This document shows positions 45,009 through 52,011 of a DNA stretch of 64,000 nt, piece by piece (positions within the stretch are counted from its first letter, which is position 1; each line of letters opens with the position of its first letter). Origin of the DNA: Oscillospiraceae bacterium (lineage in GTDB: Bacteria; Bacillota; Clostridia; Oscillospirales; Oscillospiraceae); assembly GCA_015067435.1 (NCBI GenBank), contig SVMM01000001.1, positions 62,001 to 126,000 of the forward strand. The letters run 5' to 3'. The notes below the pieces were generated by a model that did not search any database, was not told where the DNA came from, and saw only the letters and a program-made list of their open reading frames with translations. The translations under genes were made by a program, and so were the position numbers.

Positions 45009-45512
45009 ATGAACGATGAATTGACCAGAGTGGACGTCGAGAAAATGAAGGCGGAGCTGGAGGACCGGCGTCTCAACATCCGCCCGAAGCTGATCGAGGA
45101 TGTGCAGACGGCGCGCGCCCACGGCGATCTGAGCGAGAATTACGAGTACAAGGTCGCCAAGCAGGAACAGCGCCGCAACGACAGCCGGATGCGCTATCTG
45201 GAAAAGATGATCGCCACGGCGAAGATCATCGACGTGAAGGACACGGGCGACGCGGTGGGTCTGTTCAGCAAGGTCGTGATGTTCAACGAAAAGCTGGGCA
45301 GGGAGCAGACGATCCGCATCGTCACAACGCTGCGGCAGGACGCGCTCAAGGGCCTCATCAGCAAGGAATCGCCCGTGGCGAAGGCGCTGATGGGACACAG
45401 GCCGGGCGAGCGCGTGGAGATCGCGGTCAGTCCGGAGATGAAGTACACGGTGGAGATCCGCTCCGTCGAGCCGGGAACGGACGACGCGAGTCTGGAGATC
45501 AGCAGCTTTTGA
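45009..45512 (+). CDS. greA: Transcription elongation factor GreA/GreB family
   Basis: Rescues backtracked RNA polymerase by stimulating transcript cleavage. 167 residues: N-terminal antiparallel coiled coil with the acidic tip AHGDLSENYEYKVAKQEQ, and a C-terminal FKBP-like domain with TLRQDALKGLISKESPVAKA, ALMGHRPGERVEI. The central segment is a little more divergent than typical GreA, so it could be a paralogue. It follows gyrA on the same strand, with only a weak RBS visible. Confidence 0.88.
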   Translation: MNDELTRVDVEKMKAELEDRRLNIRPKLIEDVQTARAHGDLSENYEYKVAKQEQRRNDSRMRYLEKMIATAKIIDVKDTGDAVGLFSKVVMFNEKLGREQTIRIVTTLRQDALKGLISKESPVAKALMGHRPGERVEIAVSPEMKYTVEIRSVEPGTDDASLEISSF

Positions 45513-45525
45513 GGGGGGACGCGAT

Positions 45526-45900
45526 ATGAAGGGACTGATCGTGGTTCTTGTGGTCATCATCTCGCTGTTGGACGCCATTGTCACAAACAAGAAGAAGGCG
45601 GAGAAAAACCGCACGAAGTCCGCGGAGAAGCTTGCGGAGATGGCGTCGCCGCTCACGCCCGGGAACCAGACGCGCCGCGGTCAAAAGCGCATGCAGATGG
45701 CGCAAAGGGAGCTGTGGCGTGAGGCGAAGACGCAGCAGGACGACGCGGGACAGGTGCATTCCATCCATATGGACTCCTGCGAAAGCCGGCTCGAAAGCCT
45801 GCGCGTGCTGTACGACGCGGGTATCCTCGACCGTGAGGAGTACGCCCAGCGCGTCGCGCGCGTGAAGGCGAAGCACGCATACGGTGCGGACGACGAATGA
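45526..45900 (+). CDS. Small membrane protein with SHOCT-like C terminus
   Basis: 124 residues: an N-terminal transmembrane helix ([20 protein letters not shown]), a basic Lys/Arg-rich middle (about 22-75), and a C-terminal SHOCT-like helix pair ([20 protein letters not shown]). SHOCT domains often tether membrane proteins to oligomers. RBS gagggggga. The stop overlaps ATG 45897 of the duplicated rnhA start (ATGA). Function unknown. Confidence 0.75.
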   Translation: MKGLIVVLVVIISLLDAIVTNKKKAEKNRTKSAEKLAEMASPLTPGNQTRRGQKRMQMAQRELWREAKTQQDDAGQVHSIHMDSCESRLESLRVLYDAGILDREEYAQRVARVKAKHAYGADDE

Positions 45901-46022
45901 AAACTGTCACAATTTACACAGACGGCGGATTTGCTTCGCAAATCCGAGATGCCCTTTCGCTCGCCGCGCTCGCGGCAACCGCGAAAGATGGCGGCAAGCG
46001 CCGTCTGACGAAATGCCTATGA
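45897..46022 (+). CDS. Duplicated rnhA start carrying a hairpin element; 41-aa leader ORF
   Basis: ATG 45897 overlaps the previous stop (ATGA) and encodes [10 protein letters not shown], identical to the first ten residues of RNase H. The frame then runs through dispersed hairpin copy E ([20 protein letters not shown]) without a stop. It ends at TGA 46020-46022, which overlaps the ATG of intact rnhA (46019). The two ten-codon starts differ at four third positions, all silent. It may act as a coupling leader or be a broken first copy. Confidence 0.6.
   Translation: MKTVTIYTDGGFASQIRDALSLAALAATAKDGGKRRLTKCL
45951..45992 (+). repeat. Dispersed hairpin element, copy E
   Basis: GCC (45951-45953), TTTCGC (45955-45960), TC, GCCGC, loop GCTC, GCGGC, AACC, GCGAAA (45981-45986), AT, GGC (45990-45992). 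A GATTTG-CTTCG-CAAATC hairpin precedes it. The outer flanks AGACGGCG (in the first rnhA start) and CGCCGTCT can pair, closing a larger fold. Confidence 0.8.
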
Positions 46023-46462
46023 AGACTGTAACGATTTATACAGACGGCGCTTGCAGCGGCAATCCCGGGCCGGGAGGCTGGGGCGCGGTGCTCCGGTACG
46101 GCGCGCACGAGAAGGAGCTCTCCGGCGGCGCGGCGCAGACCACGAACAACCGCATGGAGCTCACCGGCGTGATCGAGGCGCTGCGGCTGTTGAAGGAGCC
46201 GTGCATCGTCGAGCTGTATTCCGACTCCAAGTACGTCATCGACGCGCTCTCCAAGGGCTGGGTGTACGGCTGGCGGAAAAAGGGCTGGATCAAGAGCGAC
46301 AAGAAGCCCGCGCTCAACGTCGACCTGTGGGAGACGCTGCTGCCGCTCATCGAGACGCACGACGTCCGCTACCACTGGGTCAAGGGCCACGCGGAGAATG
46401 AATTCAACAACCGCTGCGACGCGATGGCCGTGGCGGAGAGCCGAAAGTACCGGCAGGATTGA
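46019..46462 (+). CDS. rnhA: Ribonuclease HI
   Basis: Degrades RNA in RNA-DNA hybrids. The 147 residues have all four catalytic acids: [16 protein letters not shown] (Asp), [12 protein letters not shown] (Glu), [12 protein letters not shown] (Asp) and NNRCDAMA (Asp). No canonical RBS precedes ATG 46019; instead it overlaps the stop of the upstream 41-aa ORF (ATGA), so reinitiation is the likely way it is translated. Confidence 0.96.
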   Translation: MKTVTIYTDGACSGNPGPGGWGAVLRYGAHEKELSGGAAQTTNNRMELTGVIEALRLLKEPCIVELYSDSKYVIDALSKGWVYGWRKKGWIKSDKKPALNVDLWETLLPLIETHDVRYHWVKGHAENEFNNRCDAMAVAESRKYRQD

Positions 46463-46583
46463 AAAATCGGCTTGTTTACAGTTTGTTTACAAGCGATTCA
46501 AGAATCCGCCATAATTATCGGGTATCTTATACTTGCAAAGGGGCAACACCCCGATGTGATTTTCTCCCTCCTAAAATACACAC

Positions 46584-46635
46584 ACAACACACAGCAGCAC
46601 ACCCTGCGAGAGCAGGGTGTGCTGCTGTGTGTTGT
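46584..46635 (+). repeat. Perfect 23-bp hairpin downstream of rnhA
   Basis: Arms 46584-46606 and 46613-46635 are exact complements, made of AC- and GCA-rich sequence, with loop CGAGAG. The following bases are TGCGCG rather than T-rich; a second hairpin (GCGCGC-TGC-GCGCGC) and then TTTGATTTT come next. It may end rnhA transcription or protect the mRNA from nucleases. The remaining 46463-46720 gap shows no gene. Confidence 0.6.
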
Positions 46636-46720
46636 TGCGCGCTGCGCGCGCTTTGATTTTAATACGCGCTGACGCGCGGCTCCCCCGCCTTCGCTCGGTC
46701 GCGCCGCGGGGCAACCGCAC

Positions 46721-47494
46721 TTACTTATAGTAGTCGGTTTCGTCTTCGAGCGCCATGGGGAGGCCGTTGTGGTACACAGGGAGCGTCTGGAACTTGAAGC
46801 GGCTGGCGCGGTGCTTCGCGTCGATCTGCTCCTTGATCGCCGGGTCGCAGACGCCGCGGCGGATGTACTCGTTCACCGCGTGATAGGTGAAGCCGAGGTT
46901 GTCCTCGTCCGTCAGGCCCGTCAGCCCGTCGGACGGAGGCTTGACGAGGAAGCGCTCCGGCAGCCCCAGCTCCGCGCCGAGGGCGATGACCTCCTCGGTG
47001 GTGTACATGCCGATGGGTGAGAACGCGCCCGCGCTGTCGCCGTAGATGGTGCAGTAGCCCACCCAGTCCTCCGAGAGATTGGACGTGTTGACGACGATGC
47101 CGCTCTCCACGCTCTGCGCGACTGCGTAGAGCGTCGTCATGCGGATGCGGGACGGCAGGTTGACGGTGGTTTGGCGCGTCGGCTCGATGCCGTTGCGCTC
47201 CATCTCGTCCAGCACGCCGCGCACGGCGGCATGGATGTTGATGGTGTGGCTGCGGATGCCGAGGTGCTCCACCAGCCCGTTGGAGTAGTCGATGTCCGGC
47301 TGCACGCCGTCCGGCATCAGCACGCCGACGACGTTCTCCTTGCCGTACGCCTCGCAGCACAGCGCGGCGATGACGCTGGAATCCTTGCCGCCGGAGATAC
47401 CGACGACCGCGGTCTTGCCGCGGCAGTTCTGCATCTGCGCGCGCATCCAGTCCAAAAGGCCGGGCAGCTGCGCCTTCGCGTTGAATTCATTCAT
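46721..47494 (-). CDS. nadE: NH3-dependent NAD synthetase
   Basis: Amidates nicotinic acid adenine dinucleotide to NAD, using ammonia. 257 residues from ATG 47494 (RBS aaaaggaggcgagaccc). PP-loop GISGGKDSSVIAALC at residues 32-46, then VNTSNLSEDWVGY and the deamido-NAD pocket KPPSDGLTGLTDEDNLGF. No glutaminase domain, so ammonia is the donor. It lies downstream of gpr on the minus strand. Confidence 0.95.
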   Translation of the reverse strand: MNEFNAKAQLPGLLDWMRAQMQNCRGKTAVVGISGGKDSSVIAALCCEAYGKENVVGVLMPDGVQPDIDYSNGLVEHLGIRSHTINIHAAVRGVLDEMERNGIEPTRQTTVNLPSRIRMTTLYAVAQSVESGIVVNTSNLSEDWVGYCTIYGDSAGAFSPIGMYTTEEVIALGAELGLPERFLVKPPSDGLTGLTDEDNLGFTYHAVNEYIRRGVCDPAIKEQIDAKHRASRFKFQTLPVYHNGLPMALEDETDYYK

Positions 47495-47553
47495 GGGTCT
47501 CGCCTCCTTTTCTGCGGAGTATTGTACAACATCCGCGCGAAAATGGCAATCCC

Positions 47554-48444
47554 CTACCCCATCAGCGCGCACAGCTCCGCGAATGAGAGCGGCTGGAGCG
47601 CGAGGTCGATGCCGTAGCCCACGATACGCCCCAGCTCGCGGATCTGTGCGTCGATGTCCCGCGGCGTGACCATGACCTCCGCGCCGACGCCGCGCAGCGC
47701 GGACGCTTTCGGCGCCGGCACGCCCGCCTCCTCCAGCACGTCCAGCGCCAGCGTGCGCGCGTCCACCACCGTCGGCACGCCCACGGCGACGACCGGCACG
47801 CCCAGCGACGCGCGATCGAGTGCCCTGCGCCGGTTGCCGACGCCGGAGCCGGGCGCGATGCCCGTGTCGGTGAGCTGCACCGTGGCGCACACGCGCGAAA
47901 GCGACCGCGAGGCAAGCGCGTCCACGGCGATGAGCACGTCGGGCTTCACCGTGCGCACGGCGCCGCGGACGAGCTCCGCCGTCTCCATGCCCGTGCGCCC
48001 CAGCACGCCCGGCGTCAGCACGCTGACCGGCGTGAGCGAGGCAAACGACGCTTCGCGCGTCAGGTGCCGCGTCACCAGCACGTGCTCCGCCGCCTGCGGG
48101 CCGATGGCGTCCGGCGTCATGGCGTCGTTGCCGAGCCCCGCGACCAGCGCCGACTTCACCCCCGCCGCGCCGAGCAGCGCGCGCAGCTCCGCCGCCACCG
48201 CGCCCGCCGCGCGCTCCAGCGAATCCGCGCCGCCGAGGACGCCGCGCAGATCCAGCGTGACGTAGACGCCCATGGGTTTTCCCAGCGCCTTTGCCGCCGC
48301 GCTGTCCGTGACCTCCACCACCGTCGCGCCGCAGCCGCCGGTTTGGTGCTCGTGGGTGACGACGCCGTGCAGATCCTCCCCACCAGCCGCGTTTTTCCGC
48401 AGCTCGTGTGCCTCCAGCGCCAGATCGGTCCGTTTTGCGAACAT
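47554..48444 (-). CDS. gpr: Spore germination protease GPR
   Basis: Aspartic-like protease that degrades small acid-soluble spore proteins at germination. The 296 residues begin RTDLALEAHEL, the usual propeptide boundary, and contain the family motifs LVAGLGNDAMTPDAIGPQA and APGSGVGNRR with VVAVGVPTVVDA. Its presence is a strong marker of endospore formation. A forespore-type promoter candidate lies upstream. Confidence 0.94.
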   Translation of the reverse strand: MFAKRTDLALEAHELRKNAAGGEDLHGVVTHEHQTGGCGATVVEVTDSAAAKALGKPMGVYVTLDLRGVLGGADSLERAAGAVAAELRALLGAAGVKSALVAGLGNDAMTPDAIGPQAAEHVLVTRHLTREASFASLTPVSVLTPGVLGRTGMETAELVRGAVRTVKPDVLIAVDALASRSLSRVCATVQLTDTGIAPGSGVGNRRRALDRASLGVPVVAVGVPTVVDARTLALDVLEEAGVPAPKASALRGVGAEVMVTPRDIDAQIRELGRIVGYGIDLALQPLSFAELCALMG

Positions 48445-48484
48445 TTCTCCCGCCTCGATTCCACAAAATGTAGTGCATCGGCAT

Positions 48485-48513
48485 TAGTATCGCCACCAAG
48501 ATTTGTTTCATAC
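48485..48513 (-). promoter_or_regulatory. Candidate forespore sigma (F/G) promoter of gpr
   Basis: Minus strand GTATG (48509-48513), 17-bp spacer, GATACTA (48485-48491), resembling sigma-G/F elements; gpr is under these factors in B. subtilis. Several positions deviate. Confidence 0.35.
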
Positions 48514-48544
48514 AAAAAAAGCGTGTAAATCCGCAAAAAAAAGC

Positions 48545-48573
48545 TTGCATTTCGATGGATTCTTTGCTAAAAT
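48545..48573 (+). promoter_or_regulatory. Promoter of rpsT
   Basis: TTGCAT (48545-48550), 17-bp spacer, TAAAAT (48568-48573), about 125 bp upstream of rpsT, leaving a structured leader with hairpin copy F. Confidence 0.65.
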
Positions 48574-48615
48574 ACCAATCTGCACGGTGGGAGTTTGCCT
48601 TGCAAACTTATTTGA

Positions 48616-48660
48616 TGCGCATTGTCCTCACCCTTGCGGGGCAACCGGGCAAAATGCGCA
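48616..48660 (+). repeat. Dispersed hairpin element, copy F (rpsT leader)
   Basis: Outer stem TGCGCATT (48616-48623) / AATGCGCA (48653-48660), then GTCC/GGGC, the conserved TC, ACCC-TTGC-GGGG, and CAACC. It is the most diverged copy, yet pairing and the TC/AACC loop are preserved. It sits in the rpsT 5-prime leader. Confidence 0.65.
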
Positions 48661-48697
48661 GATACATCGTAGAACGTATTCGGAGGAGGTGTTTGGT

Positions 48698-48961
48698 TTG
48701 CCGAATATCAAGTCTGCCAAGAAGCGCGTGCAGCTTTCCGAGGTTCGCAACGCCCGCAACAAGGCGGAGCGCAGCGCGCTGAAGACCGCGCTCAAGAAGT
48801 TTGACGCTGCTGCCGCTGAGGGCAATCGCACCGAGGCCGAGGGCGCTTACAAGGTCGCGGTCAAGACCGTGGACAAGGCTGTGGCGAAGGGCATTCTGCA
48901 CAAGAACAACGCCGCGCACAAGAAGAGCGCGCTGACGCTGAAGCTCAACGGCCTGAACTGA
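48698..48961 (+). CDS. rpsT: Ribosomal protein S20 (TTG start)
   Basis: 87-residue basic 30S protein. Starts PNIKSAKKRVQLSEVRNARN after the initiator and ends KKSALTLKLNGLN, matching S20. The only start consistent with the RBS GGAGGAGG (8-nt spacing) and the family N terminus is TTG 48698. Non-ATG starts are a known route of S20 autogenous control in E. coli. Confidence 0.96.
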   Translation: MPNIKSAKKRVQLSEVRNARNKAERSALKTALKKFDAAAAEGNRTEAEGAYKVAVKTVDKAVAKGILHKNNAAHKKSALTLKLNGLN

Positions 48962-48972
48962 TGGCAACACAC

Positions 48973-49009
48973 AAAGGCATCGCCGCATGGCGATGCCTTT
49001 TCGTTTTTC
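48973..49009 (+). terminator. Terminator of rpsT
   Basis: AAAGGCATCGCC (48973-48984), loop GCAT, GGCGATGCCTTT (48989-49000), then TTCGTTTTT. Confidence 0.85.
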
Positions 49010-49038
49010 CGCCGTACCCGCGGCGGGGGGAACGGTTC

Positions 49039-49107
49039 CTGAAACCGCCTTTTCTCTTTCTCTTGCGAAAGAGAAAACACGGTTTCAGACTTCCCCAAAA
49101 GAGAAAG
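49039..49107 (+). repeat. Polypurine mirror-repeat hairpin, copy 3
   Basis: Outer stem CTGAAACCG / CGGTTTCAG (49039-49047, 49080-49088). The pyrimidine arm TTTTCTCTTTC (49050-49060) pairs with GAAAGAGAAAA (49067-49077). The third segment AAAAGAGAAAG (49097-49107) is the exact mirror. All three segments differ from copies 1 and 2, but the same relation holds. Confidence 0.75.
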
Positions 49108-49144
49108 ACGCTGTCGCCCTGCCATGTGTGCCGCGCAAATCCGC

Positions 49145-49361
49145 TCGGCGCGATTGTTGTCGATACGGGTATTCCCTGTTTCCGCTGTCGCTGCGTTTCT
49201 CCGCGCGTTGCATTTTTTGCCTTCGCAACGCGCGCCTCGGAGGGATATGTCTTCCGATTAGAGATAAAGTAGGCGCCGCCGCGAAGACGCACGTAACCGC
49301 GCCTCGATGAACGAGCGCGTCAGCGCAAGGAGAGACGCAACGTATTGACATGGAGCGCCGG
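49145..49361 (+). repeat. Long intergenic repeat, second copy
   Basis: Counterpart of 11567-11785, with 31 identical bases at 49262-49292. The variable part contains a GCGCGTTGC...GCAACGCGC hairpin absent from the first copy. The 873-bp gap between rpsT and glyS is otherwise the rpsT terminator, mirror hairpin copy 3, GC-rich palindromes (49395-49520), and the glyS promoter and T-box. No supported gene is seen. Confidence 0.75.
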
Positions 49362-49531
49362 ACGGCGGCCATCGATGCCGACAATCGGAAAGGGATTCCA
49401 AAACCGCAGGTTTTGGCGGCTTTTTGGCGATTTTTTCGGCGGCGAAAAAGTCACTCCGCCCGCAGGCGGAAAAATTCCCGCCGCCGGGGCCGGCGGAAAA
49501 AGCGCCGGGGCACGGCGGCAAAACACCCCAC

Positions 49532-49560
49532 TTGACAACCGGCAGCATCTGCATTATAAT
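49532..49560 (+). promoter_or_regulatory. Sigma-A promoter of glyS
   Basis: TTGACA (49532-49537), 17-bp spacer, TATAAT (49555-49560): consensus. Confidence 0.9.
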
Positions 49561-49566
49561 GCCCCC

Positions 49567-49801
49567 AACGCGTTGACAGGGAACAGTAGCCCCCTCTCCC
49601 CGATGCAGAGAACAGGCGGTCGGTGCAAGCCTTGACGGGAGGACGGCGAAGGCGCCCTTGAGCGGCGGCGCGGAAATGCGCCGACGGCCCCCGCCGTTAC
49701 CGGGACAGAGTGCGCGTCAGCCAGACGCGAATTCAGGTGGAACCACGGACAAAGCAATTTGTTCGCCCTGAGCCGATCAAAACCGGCTCGGGGCGTTTTT
49801 T
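49567..49801 (+). promoter_or_regulatory. Glycine-specific T-box riboswitch
   Basis: Leader with Stem I features (GGGAACAGTAG; GCAGAGAACAGG; GGTGCAAGCC). The specifier context GAA-GGC-G gives codon GGC (Gly) at 49651-49653, the same placement as the Trp codon in the other leader. T-box sequence AGGTGGAACCACGG (49735-49748). Terminator CGCCCTGAGCC (49764-49774) / GGCTCGGGGCG (49785-49795) then T-run. Uncharged tRNA-Gly should allow glyS read-through. Confidence 0.92.
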
Positions 49802-49834
49802 CGTTCGGGCCGCATCCAGAAAGGAGCATTTTCC

Positions 49835-51259
49835 ATGGAACAGAGCAAAAAGAATTTCGAATCCATCGTCAACCTCTGCAAGAACCGCGGCTTCATCTTC
49901 GCCGGCAGCGAGATCTACGGCGGCCTCGCGAACAGCTGGGACTACGGCCCGCTGGGCGTGGAGTTCAAGAACAACGTCAAGAAGGCATGGCTCAAGAAGT
50001 TCGTGCAGGAGTCGCCCTATAACGTCGGCCTCGATGCGGCGATCATTATGAACCCGCAGACGTGGATCACGACGGGGCATGTGTCCAGCTTCTCCGATCC
50101 CCTGCTGGACTGCAAGGCGTGCAAGGCGCGCCACCGCGCCGACAAGCTCATCGGCGAGGAGTTCCCCGACGTCAACACCGACGCCATGACCTTCGACGAG
50201 ATGGACGCGTTCATTGCGGAGCACGAGAAGGTCGTCTGCCCCGTGTGCGGCAAGCACGACTTCACGCCCATCCGCAAGTTCAACCTCATGTTCAAGACCG
50301 CCATCGGCGTGACCGAGGACTCCTCCTCCACCGTGTACCTCCGTCCGGAGACGGCGCAGGGCATCTTCGTCAACTTCGCGAACGTCGCGCGCACGACGCG
50401 CAAAAAGCTGCCGTTCGGCGTCTGCCAGGTGGGCAAGGCGTTCCGCAACGAGATCACGCCCGGCAACTTCACCTTCCGCACGCGCGAGTTCGAGCAGATG
50501 GAGTGCGAGTTCTTCTGCAAGCCCGGCACCGACCTTGAGTGGTTCGCCTACTGGAAGGAGACCTGCGTGAACTGGCTGACGAGCCTGGGCATCAACAAGG
50601 AGCACCTGCGTCTGCGCGACCACGAGCCGGCGGAGCTCGCGTTCTACTCCCGCGCGACGACCGACATCGAGTACGCTTTCCCGTTCACCGACTGGGGCGA
50701 GCTGTGGGGCATCGCCGACCGGACGGACTACGACCTCGGCCGCCATCAGGAGGCGAGCGGCAAGGATCTGACCTACTTCGATCCCGAGACGAACGAGCAC
50801 TATATCCCCTACGTCATCGAGCCGTCGCTCGGCTGCGACCGCGTGGCGCTGGCGTTCCTCTGCGACGCGTACGACGAGGAGGTCGTCGGGCAGGACAAGA
50901 ACGGCAAGGACGACGTCCGCACCGTGCTGCACCTGCACCCCTACCTCGCGCCGTTCAAGGCGGCGGTGCTGCCGCTGTCAAAGAAGGATGTGCTCGCGGG
51001 TCCGGCGATGGAGCTGTATCAGGAGCTTGCGAAGGACTTCATGATCGACTACGACGAGACCGGCTCCATCGGCAAGCGCTATCGCCGTCAGGACGAGATC
51101 GGCACGCCGTACTGCATCACGCTGGACTTCGAGACCGTCGGCGACGACAAGACGCCCGCCGACCACTGCGTCACGATCCGCGAGCGCGACACGATGCAGC
51201 AGGTGCGCATCCCCATGACGGAGGTCAAGAGCTACCTCGCCGAGCGCGTTGGCTTCTAA
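49835..51259 (+). CDS. glyS: Glycyl-tRNA synthetase, single-chain class II
   Basis: Charges tRNA-Gly. The 474 residues are the homodimeric alpha2 type rather than the alpha2beta2 form. Class II motifs are visible: [20 protein letters not shown] at the N terminus, [14 protein letters not shown] and [20 protein letters not shown] (motif 2), [13 protein letters not shown] (motif 3), and the C-terminal anticodon-binding domain. A zinc-type segment [12 protein letters not shown] with CPVCGKHD is present. RBS gaaaggagcattttcc. Regulated by the Gly T-box upstream. Confidence 0.97.
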   Translation: MEQSKKNFESIVNLCKNRGFIFAGSEIYGGLANSWDYGPLGVEFKNNVKKAWLKKFVQESPYNVGLDAAIIMNPQTWITTGHVSSFSDPLLDCKACKARHRADKLIGEEFPDVNTDAMTFDEMDAFIAEHEKVVCPVCGKHDFTPIRKFNLMFKTAIGVTEDSSSTVYLRPETAQGIFVNFANVARTTRKKLPFGVCQVGKAFRNEITPGNFTFRTREFEQMECEFFCKPGTDLEWFAYWKETCVNWLTSLGINKEHLRLRDHEPAELAFYSRATTDIEYAFPFTDWGELWGIADRTDYDLGRHQEASGKDLTYFDPETNEHYIPYVIEPSLGCDRVALAFLCDAYDEEVVGQDKNGKDDVRTVLHLHPYLAPFKAAVLPLSKKDVLAGPAMELYQELAKDFMIDYDETGSIGKRYRRQDEIGTPYCITLDFETVGDDKTPADHCVTIRERDTMQQVRIPMTEVKSYLAERVGF

Positions 51260-51273
51260 TTTGCACACATCAA

Positions 51274-51319
51274 CACAAAAACAGCAGGCACTTCCGACGA
51301 AGTGCCTGCTGTTTTTGTG
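51274..51319 (+). terminator. Terminator of glyS
   Basis: A 20-bp stem CACAAAAACAGCAGGCACTT with its complement ending GCTGTTTTTGTG, and a short loop; A-rich and T-rich flanks make it bidirectional. Confidence 0.85.
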
Positions 51320-51374
51320 ACGATCTTTGAATCATGCGTATTTCGCTTTCGATGGATCCAGCCGCGGAGTCCGA

Positions 51375-51938
51375 TTAATCAAGAGGAATCGTGATGCAGT
51401 ATTTGGGATTATTTGTTGAAGCTTGTCCGCCGACATAGTTGGTATTTCCTTTGTTATTCTTCCAATACACATCCACACGGGCCGGAGTTGCATACGGGTA
51501 GATCGCAACCATGACAACCGCGTTTCTGTAATCCTCGACGGCACTATAGGCGCCGGTAGGATTTCCCATGATAAACGTTGTTCCCCCATTGACAGGGGTT
51601 CCCTTGCCATATGTTTTGATTTCCTTGGGCAGAGCATCTCTGCTGGGATAAAACGTGCCGCTCCCGGGATCATAGGCGCCATATGCGTTATTGCTGGCGC
51701 GCCCCCCGGCAGACGACCAGCTTAATCCTGCTTCGGCTGCGCTTTCCCGATCCGTTACGCCTGCGTAGACCAGCTCGACTGCTGCCGAAGCGGCTGCGCG
51801 CATGGTATAGACATCATATGCCTCCCGGGACTTTTCCAGAACGCGGTTATAGGTTGGAATCGCAATCGCAATCAGTACGCTGATGATTGCGACGACGATC
51901 AGCATTTCTGCCAGCGTAAAGCCTGAACGTCTGCGCAT
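51375..51938 (-). CDS. Type IV prepilin-like protein
   Basis: Exported pilin or pseudopilin. 187 residues from ATG 51938 (gaggtgg RBS). Class III signal with the prepilin peptidase site RRRSGFTLAEMLIVVAIISV (cleavage before Phe, Glu at +5), followed by the hydrophobic helix. The C-terminal domain is Gly/Asn/Tyr-rich. No pilus ATPase or peptidase adjoins it. Its codons are visibly less GC-rich than neighbouring genes, which hints at recent acquisition. Role unknown; surface fibre or DNA uptake are possible. Confidence 0.85.
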   Translation of the reverse strand: MRRRSGFTLAEMLIVVAIISVLIAIAIPTYNRVLEKSREAYDVYTMRAAASAAVELVYAGVTDRESAAEAGLSWSSAGGRASNNAYGAYDPGSGTFYPSRDALPKEIKTYGKGTPVNGGTTFIMGNPTGAYSAVEDYRNAVVMVAIYPYATPARVDVYWKNNKGNTNYVGGQASTNNPKYCITIPLD

Positions 51939-52011
51939 CGGAACCACCTCGATCTATCCAATGAAACGATACCTTTCATACTGTTTAAAATAACACGATT
52001 ACCTGAATTTT

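Noticed and set aside
45884-46462. A longer RNase H starting at 45884
   Set aside because: The extension is a frame-shifted reading of the duplicated start and hairpin element; the conserved N terminus and ATGA overlap support 46019.
46689-46718. A possible seventh copy of the dispersed hairpin next to the nadE stop
   Set aside because: It has CTTCGCTC and GGGGCAACCGC, but the inner and outer stems do not pair cleanly, so I did not count it.
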